This document shows, in pieces, positions 57,268-64,000 of a stretch of 64,000 bases of DNA (positions are counted from its first letter, which is position 1; each line of letters begins with the position of its first letter). Under the pieces are notes generated by a model. It was given only the letters and a program-made list of their open reading frames with translations. It searched no databases and was not told the origin of the DNA. The position numbers were made by a program, and so were the translations under genes. The stretch is taken from contig CM053162.1 in the NCBI GenBank assembly GCA_028571685.1, positions 7,878,001 to 7,942,000 on the forward strand, written 5' to 3'. The stretch comes from Heterohyrax brucei (lineage: Eukaryota; Chordata; Mammalia; Hyracoidea; Procaviidae).

Positions 57268-58854
57268 ATGATGGGTGGGACCCCATCAAAGCCAACAGTT
57301 TTAGAAAGCATACTCAAAAACTTTAAGAAGGGATTTACAGATGACTATGGAGTCAAACTTCACCCCAGGAAATTGAAAACCCTGTGTGAAATATATTGAC
57401 CCTCATTTGGAGTAGGGTGGCCTCTGGAGGGAACCCTGGAGCAGGCTAAAGTTAGAGCTGTCTGGAAGGTAATAACTGGAGAAACAGGACACCCTGATCA
57501 ATTCCCTTACATAGACCAATGGCTGACTATAGCACATATCCTGCCCCCATGGGTCCACTTTTGTAGCAACAGAGCAGGGAGTGGCAAGGTCCGCTTTTCC
57601 ACAAGATGCAAATCTGGACGAAAGCTCACTGTTCACCAAGGAGTCCCCAAAGATGAGCCCCCACTGTGTGTCCCTGCAGCAGTGGTCCTCTCACCAGGCC
57701 CAGCGTTGCAAGAAACTCCCCCTCCGTCTGTGTCACCTTCAGCCCCACCTGGGAGTCTTCCATCACCACAGGAGCCCCCAACTGAGACACTAAAATGACA
57801 CTAAAGTGACAAGGAGCACCAGGGGAGCACTGCAACTGTCCCTCAGGGAGACTCAGAGTCCACCCTCAGTTGGAACTGATGGGTCCACAACTCCTGGACA
57901 ACTGATGTTGTATTGCCTTCTACCACAGTAGACCCCCTAAACTGGAAGCATCATATACCCTCATACTCTGAAAAACCTCAGGCCACAATAGACTTATTTG
58001 AGACTGTCTTTAGCACTCGGCAGCCCACTTGGGATGATGTCCGTCAGCTACTGCTTAGTCTCCTTACAACAGACAAAAGGAGACAAGTGCTGGCAGGGGC
58101 CCATAGATGGCTCCAAGACAACCCCCCGGTAGGAGTAATAGATTTAGACGGCTATGTCCAGAGAAGTCTGCCCGAGATTCGGCCTACATGAGACTTTAAC
58201 ATCACTGGGGGAAGATGACAGCTTCAAACCTACCGGGAGACCATCATACAGAGGGTCCGAGCAGGAGCCAAGAAAGTAACCGACATCACCAAGGTCCAAA
58301 CTGTCATACAAGAGCCCTATAAGACACCCTCAGACTTCTATGAGAGACTCTGTGAAGCCTACTGCATGTGGACCCCTTTTAATCCAGAAGCCCCAGAATA
58401 TCAGACTATGGTAAACACCGCCTTGTGGCTCAAGCCACAGAGGATATCCGAAAAAAAAAAACCTCCAAAAGTTAGATGGCTTTGCAGGATGAATATCACT
58501 CAGTTAATAGAAGTTGCCAACAAAGTATATATTAATCGGGACAGGGAGGCCTGCAGAGAGGCTGATGGGAGGAGTCAGCAGGAAGCTGCCTTGATTGTAG
58601 CTGCAATTGCTGGGAGGGCCCCTCTACCAGAGGCCGAAACCAGAAAGAGCCGAAAATCCTCCAGACTGCCACTTGGGGCTAACCAATGTGCGTACTGTAA
58701 ACAAGAGGGACACTGGATTCGGGAGTGTGCCATCCAGCCTCCAAGAGCAGACGGCATAAAGGAAAAAGATGAGCCCCGAACACCCGGGATCTCACAGTAC
58801 AAACCTGAAGCAGAGGGACATTTCCTCACCCTAGCAAATGAAGATTCTGACTAG
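57268..58854 (+). pseudogene. gag: Gammaretroviral gag, interrupted
   Basis: ATG 57268/57271 opens a matrix domain with myristoylation-type 'MGGTPSKPTVLESIL'. TGA at 57397-57399 and later stops break the same frame. Capsid is recognisable at 57913-58190 ('TTVDPLNWKHHIPSYSEKPQ' region onward), the major homology region near 58308-58350 ('EPYKTPSDFYERL'), and the single nucleocapsid zinc knuckle 'CAYCKQEGHWIREC' at 58690-58731. All these pieces lie in one frame, so damage is mainly by nonsense changes. Length is close to a complete gammaretroviral gag. Confidence 0.85.
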
Positions 58855-59180
58855 GCCAGACCAGGCTCCTTGAATCTCAGTCCCCAGGAGCCCATGGTCA
58901 AGATGGATGTGGGGGCCAACTCATGGACCTTCTCACTGACACCACAGCCAAACACTCAGTGATAACTACCCCCACTGGACCCTTAGATTCCAGGACAGTC
59001 ACAGTCCTGGGTGCCATGGGATCACGGAGAAATAAGGTCTTCCTGCAGCCCAGAACGTGCACCCTGTGGGGCCATTGAGTACAGCATGAATTCCTGTATA
59101 TCCCTTAGTGTCCCATTCCCCTACCAGGAAGAGACTTTCTCACAAAACTAGGAGCAGTAATAACCTTCAGACCAGGATAA
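58855..59180 (+). pseudogene. Protease remnant with altered active site
   Basis: It follows gag in the same region. The active-site area near 58920-58960 reads LLTDTTAKHSVI, so the DTG triad has become DTT, and a stop follows at about 59068. The flap side and 'GRDFLTKLGA' helix (about 59128-59157) are still visible. Not functional. Confidence 0.7.
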
Positions 59181-61095
59181 ACCACTGAGCTGACTCTGCA
59201 CCTACCAGGGACCACAATTCTAACTATAACTGTAAACCATGAAGAAGAATGGAGACTACACAAAGACCCATTGCCACCAGAAACTAAGAGGGATCCCCTC
59301 TATCTCAGATGGGACTTCCCAGGAGTATGGGCTGAAACTAACTCTCCAGGACTGGCACATCACTGGCCCCTAGTCATAGTAAATCTAAAGCCCAGGGCCC
59401 TACTGGTAAGAGTTCCCCAGTATGCTCTTTCACAGGAGGCACGTGTGGGCATTGCCCCCCCAATATTAATAAACTTCTACATCACAACATCCTCATCAAG
59501 TGCCAGTCCCCCTGGAGTACCCCTCTACTGCCAGTAAAGAAACCTGGGGGAAGGGGCTACTGTCCAGTACAGGACCTACATGACATCAATCAGAACACCA
59601 AACTCTGTACACAGTGGTCCCAAATCTATACACTCTACTGGGACAAATTCCTCCAGAAGTGGAGTGGTTCACTTGCTTGGACTTAAAAGATGCTTTCTTC
59701 TGTATCCAGCTTGCCCCGGTGAGCCAGTTACTGTTTGCTTTTGAATGGTAAGACCAGAACACTGGAACCAAAACTCAACTCATCTGGACTCATCTCCCAC
59801 AAGGATTCAAAAACTCGCCCACTATATTTGGAGAGGCTCTGGCCACTGATCTGTCTATCGACCCACCTCAGGCATGTGCCCCAAAATGACCTTGTTACAA
59901 TATGTAGATGACCTGCTATTAGCCTGTGAAACTGCAGCCCATTGCCGTCTGGAAACCCGAGCTCTGTTGGGCCACCTAGAGGCAAGAGGATATCGAGTCT
60001 CCTGGGACAAAGCCCAGATCTGCCTCCAACAAGTAAAGTACTTGGGGTTTGTTATTTCCAAGGGCCATAGAGCCCTGGGTACGGAAAGGAAGAGGGTCAT
60101 AACCACCCTCCTGGTGCCCAGACTCAAAGACAATTGCGGGAGTTCTTAGGAGCAGTGCAATACTACCCCAGGATACACAGAGATAGCTAGACCCCTTTAC
60201 AACCTACTCAAAGAGCCCAAGGACACCTCCTATGAAAGACAAAAAGAGCAAGCAGAAGCCTTGGAGACTATAAAGCAAGCCCTCACCACTGCCCTGGCCC
60301 TTGGCTTCCCAGACACCTACAGAAGTTTCAACTTACTTGTCCACAAAAAAAAAAAAAAAAACAATACTGCCATAGGGGTACTGACTCAAACGGTAGGACC
60401 CTGGCAGTGGCCTGCAGTTTATCCGTCTAAACAGATCCAATGGCAGCAGGGTGGCCACCCTGCCTAAAAGCCCATGCAGCCACAGCCCTGCTGGTGAAAG
60501 AAGCTAACAAACTGTTAAAACTCTAAACCCTGCAACTTTCCTCCCCTCGGAAGATGGCCCCCCAAGCATGACTGTGAAGAAGTCATAGAAGTGGTTCATG
60601 CCCGGCGGCCTCACCTCTCTGACCAGCCCCTCCTCAACCTGGACCTAACCCTCTTTACAGATGGAAGCAGTTACGTGCAGGGAACCGAACGGTGAGCCAG
60701 GTACATTGTTACAACACCTGCTCAAATCCTAGAAAGTAACCAACTGCCCAATGAGTGGTCTGCTCAGAGAGCATAACTGTGGGCTCTTATAAGAGCCCTG
60801 ATGCTGGCAGAGAACAAAACAGTAAATGTTTATATAGACTCACGTTACGTCTTTGCCACACTTCATGTTCATGGGGCCATCTATAAAGAAAGGGGCCTAC
60901 TCACAGCTGGGATAAAACTCATTAATAATAAAGAGCCCTGATGGGAGGGACCATATATGGTAATTCTGACAACCCCAACTGCTGTTAAAGTTGCAGAACC
61001 CGCTAGCCACAGCTGAGTCAAGACCATGGCCCCAGGCTATGAATGGACCAGCTCCCAACAACCAGAACCACTGCTGAAACTCAGGCTCTACTGAA
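59181..61095 (+). pseudogene. pol: pol remnant: RT and RNase H present, integrase core deleted
   Basis: Reverse transcriptase pieces include 'LLQYVDDLLLACETAAHC' (59895-59948) with the YVDD catalytic box. RNase H pieces include 'LFTDGSSYVQG' near 60650 and '[16 protein letters not shown]' near 60828. At about 60930-60950 the text jumps from the end of RNase H ('[10 protein letters not shown]') to the C-terminal tail of integrase ('WEGPYMVILTTPTAVKV'), so the zinc domain and the DDE core are absent. Many stops and frameshifts and an A tract at 60344-60361. Confidence 0.82.
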
Positions 61096-61099
61096 CTAT

Positions 61100-62660
61100 C
61101 ACTCCCTCCACCCAGTAGTCCTGTCTCTACAGCTAAGCTTCTTAATTATACTAGCTGTATTGCTTTCCATAGGACCAGTTAGCACTCTTCCTCCCACCTA
61201 CACTACAGGCAACCGACTATGCCTCATAGCTGCTTACTTGCTAATCTGTACCCTATTCTTTCTGTTCTTCTTCTTCTGCCCATAAATGGAGGCTTTAAAA
61301 AGCACGAGACATGTCCAGGGGGACTAGGCCCATGTAAAGTTTTATATCACTAGCCACCAAAACAAAAGACTCTACAACATGAATTGGTAACTGTTCAGGT
61401 GTGTGGCAGGACCACACTGACTCTCCGGCGCAACCCAGGGACACAATGCTGGTTCACAGATTCATAGTGGACAGCATTTAAACAAAGCGTCACTAGTGAA
61501 ACAACAGGAGTTGTAAATGGATTTGGAGAGCGTGCACCGGTAGAAATAGTTAAAAAGGTAACAGAAAAGTTACTGACTCCCAAGTACAGGAAGATAACTC
61601 CCCAGGTCTGAGGACTCCTGATGAAGCCTCTAGCCAAGACCCTCTATACCACAGGATACAACATCGTTAACATCACTGGGGTCAATACGGGGTGGGTATG
61701 CCTCTCTTATACTGACAACTCTTGCACAGCGGTCTCGGTTAATGTAACAGCAGGTACAACCAAACCAAGCAACCGGCCTCCGATGCCTACCATACAAACC
61801 CCTCTCCTCAACAGAACAACACATTTGCTAGTCGAGAAGGGGAGCTCCCAATACAGCTCTCAACTGCATGACTAGCCTCATCAGCACAGACTCTACTTGT
61901 ATGCCCAACAGCACCTTTCTTTGGTGTGATGGATTTTTACACAGATGCCTACCAGAAAACAGGACTTGCACACCAGTATACGCTTTCCCCAACTACCACT
62001 TAATGTCACCTGTTGATTTTGAAAAAATGGTCCTGTCCGACCATGACATATTCACTGCCAGGAACAAAAGGGGGCAGGGCTAGCTGTAATGAGTGTCACC
62101 ACTATAGCAGGATTGGCCACAGGAACGGGAGGAATCGCTAGCTCCCTCACCTTGTTCCATAAACTGTCTGAAGCCCTTAACTCCAGCATGGAGAAAGTAG
62201 CCAAAACTGTGCTCACGCTATAGGAGCAAATAAATTTCCTAGCCTTAGTAGTCCTCTAAAACCGAAGGGGTTTAGATCTTCTTCTAGCTGAATAAGGAGG
62301 ACTGGGCCAGCCCCTAGAAGAGGGATGCTGTTATTTTCTTAGCCAGTCTAATGTAGTTGCCTCTAAGGTTGCAGAGATTTGCACCCCAATAGATCAATGA
62401 CAACGTGAACTCACCTCTTCTTGGAACATCTGGCTTCCTGGCTCCCGTGGATCCTACCAGTCCTCTGGCCACTACTTGTTCTTTCCCTGATCACTGCAGT
62501 GGGCCCCACCATCGTCCGTGCCATCGTCCGAGTCATTGAAAACACCTTAGTGACCCGAACCACCTCGCGGATCCTCGCCCTTCAAGGATATCACCAACTA
62601 CAACAGACTGAGACTGAATGTGACATCCAACCCCGTTTTTCTCCCCTACTACATAGAGAA
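61100..62660 (+). pseudogene. env: Gammaretroviral env remnant
   Basis: Surface-subunit pieces with several N-glycosylation sites lie at 61621-61875 ('NIVNITGVNTGWVCLSY'). The fusion-peptide-like 'TTIAGLATGTGGIASSL' is at about 62099-62149, and a worn immunosuppressive-region segment is near 62262-62292. A membrane span with tail ('LPWILPVLWPLLVLSLI' onward) is at 62442-62650 in another frame. Stops and shifts occur throughout, including in the subunit cleavage area and heptad region. Confidence 0.8.
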
Positions 62661-62670
62661 AAACGGGGAG

Positions 62671-62957
62671 TGTCAAGGGGGGGATACGAAGAGGAAACTA
62701 GTTAACTCCATCCCTGCCCCACCCACCCCCACGAGCCACCTCGCCTCTCTCCGGAACCAGACCAGTAAGATCCTCGCCATCCTACCTTCCGCATCCCCCA
62801 GCCTCTCCATCCCCGCCTGCAACCAACCCCATAAAACACCCAACCCCCTGACACATGGTGCCAGCGCTTTGGAGAGCATTAACTCCCACTGGCCTGCTAG
62901 CTAATAAACTGCCACTGCTTCTCTAGCGTAGAGGTACCAGCTCGTTTTTCCACATCA
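62671..62957 (+). repeat. 3' LTR of the gammaretrovirus-like ERV
   Basis: 287 bp, TGTCAAGG to CCACATCA, preceded by a purine-rich tract ('agagaaaaacggggag'). AATAAA lies at about 62903-62908. About one in eight positions differ from the 5' LTR. Confidence 0.88.
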
Positions 62958-63577
62958 GTATGAGCTAAAAAACGTTTGCGTATAGAATTAATTAGTAAGC
63001 AAGTTAAGAAGAAAGCTGCAAGATCTAGTAGAGCGCTGCACAAGGGTGACTGTGCAGAAATGTCTATGAAAGTCTTTTATCCTGGGTCTGCCATGACTGA
63101 CTTTTTTTTCTCAACATTTTAACACATCCAACACTGGACAGGCATGCATTATCTCACTGAATCGTTATAACACTCATATAGATATATTCACTCTATAGAT
63201 TAGAAATGCTTTTCATTACACAGTGAAGGCTATCATGGATTTCAGAGCTCCCAGTGCTTTCCCAACACCCACTCAACTGTCATATAATGATAAGTTTGAA
63301 AGTACCAGGAGCTGCTTCATGGCCTTTGAACCATCACTCACCTGTTCTGGGCCTTGATTTCCTCATTGGTTAAAAAAAGAAAAAGAAAATACTGGTAAAC
63401 TGTTCTCTAAAAACCTTGCACATTCTCTTGTTCCAAGGAATTTTAACAGCTTTCGTCTGAGAATGATTTGTACTTGGATTAACTAAGGTTAGATAAAGGA
63501 CTAAGATTGTCTGGTATCAGAGTGCCAGAGCTTCAGTCAGTTCATTCCTGATCAAACTCTTGCAGAGAAGTTACGCT
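62958..63577. other. Unique-looking sequence, no gene
   Basis: No repeat family or coding frame is recognised. It is AT-rich with ordinary intergenic composition and may be the original host sequence at the ERV's right flank. Confidence 0.5.
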
Positions 63578-63624
63578 CTGTGTGTGTGTGTGTGTGTGTG
63601 TGCGTGCGTGCGCGCTTGCGTGCC
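63578..63624 (+). repeat. (TG)n microsatellite with CG interruptions
   Basis: About 13 TG units are followed by GCGTGCGTGCGCGC-type units. The imperfect CpG-containing end is typical of TG repeats and likely polymorphic in length. Confidence 0.9.
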
Positions 63625-63662
63625 TTAGGTAAACAAGCAAACTAATTTCTTTAAACAGCTAA

Positions 63663-63700
63663 GAGTCAGATCCAGCTCGAAGGCACTTGGCTTGGCTGGC
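63663..63700 (-). repeat. Short inverted SINE scrap
   Basis: Reverse complement 'agccaagccaagtgccttcg' matches the scraps at 32421-32455 and 38198-38226. It is about 35 bp. Confidence 0.5.
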
Positions 63701-63704
63701 TTAA

Positions 63705-64000
63705 TACACAAATTCTTTTATGATGTTGGTTACCAACCCTGTGATGTGTCAGTATTCTCCCCTTCTTGACTTGGGTTTCCTGTTTCCATTGTCCAGCTTC
63801 CCTGTCCCCTCTTGCCTTCTTGTTCTTGCCTCTGGGAAAGTATGCCCATTTCGTCTCATGCATGATTGATAAATGTGTGTTATTGTTTGTTTTACAGGCT
63901 TGTCTAATCTTTGGCTGAAGGGTGAACCTCAGGAGTGATTTCAGTATCGTTACTGAGTTAAAAGGGTGCCTGCAGTCCAGTAAGTCGTATCATTTTTTGT
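63705..64000 (-). mobile_element. L1 3' UTR (minus strand), continuing past the window
   Basis: Block order 'ttaccaaccctgtgatg', 'ttccattgtccagcttccctgtcccctcttg', 'ggcttgtctaatctttgg', 'tgagttaaaagggtgcctg' parallels 51180-51420. It is cut by the window end. Confidence 0.65.

Larger units (their letters stand above)
56343..62957 (+). mobile_element. Gammaretrovirus-like (ERV-E-like) provirus, defective
   Basis: Two 290-bp LTRs in direct orientation flank a tRNA-Glu-type primer site, gag with one zinc knuckle, a pro-pol remnant with a YVDD box, and an env remnant. Gag and pol lie in the simple gammaretroviral order and there is no dUTPase. Every gene has stops, the integrase core is missing and the protease active site is altered. 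The LTRs differ at roughly one position in eight, so it is far older than the betaretroviral ERV. No target duplication is recognisable. Confidence 0.88.

Overview
The window is vertebrate nuclear DNA from a mammal, almost certainly an afrotherian (elephant-like). Evidence: tRNA-derived SINEs with an A-box/B-box head of the afrotherian type, a BovB-like RTE LINE whose 3' end resembles the SINE tail, many 7-8 kb L1 LINEs, MaLR-type LTRs and MIR relics. I found no cellular protein-coding gene, no structural RNA gene and no CRISPR array. Nearly every base that can be classified is transposon- or retrovirus-derived.

Layout. 1-925: old interspersed repeat and an L1 3' UTR. 926-1730: nothing recognised. 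1735-5136 plus 12677-12925: a plus-strand L1, interrupted first by a small L1 3' end (2037-2390) and then by a provirus. 5137-12676: a structurally complete betaretroviral ERV (LTR-gag-pro-pol-env remnant-LTR) with a 6-bp target duplication. 12926-35215: a pile of minus-strand L1s inserted in and next to each other. It holds SINEs, a retroposed transcript end with its own 13-bp target duplication, and a MaLR LTR. 35216-42600: ERVL-type LTRs, an ERVL gag remnant joined to a MaLR interior, MIR and LINE relics. 42605-47250: a near full-length but decayed RTE LINE carrying two MaLR solo LTRs with 5-bp duplications and another LTR-like insert. 47251-56210: older minus-strand L1s, SINEs and two adjacent MaLR LTRs. 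56343-62957: an older gammaretrovirus-like (ERV-E-like, tRNA-Glu primer) provirus with wrecked gag, pro, pol and env. 62958-64000: mostly unique sequence, a TG repeat and an L1 3' UTR.

The outstanding object is the 7.54-kb betaretroviral ERV. Its gag, pro and pol frames are open from end to end. They are linked by two -1 frameshift sites (G GGA AAC and A AAT TTT), each followed after 7 nt by an inverted repeat. Protease, dUTPase, reverse transcriptase, RNase H and integrase catalytic residues are all present. Env is broken: it has one in-frame stop and a frame change, and it lacks most of the surface and transmembrane ectodomain. The two LTRs differ at 9 of about 383 positions plus one indel, so the insertion is fairly young. 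Its U3 holds an unusual CpG-rich array of three E2F-like sites at 24-25 bp spacing.

Limits: family names come from recognised motifs and remembered consensus features, not from a database search. Boundaries of L1, LTR and SINE fragments without target duplications are approximate.
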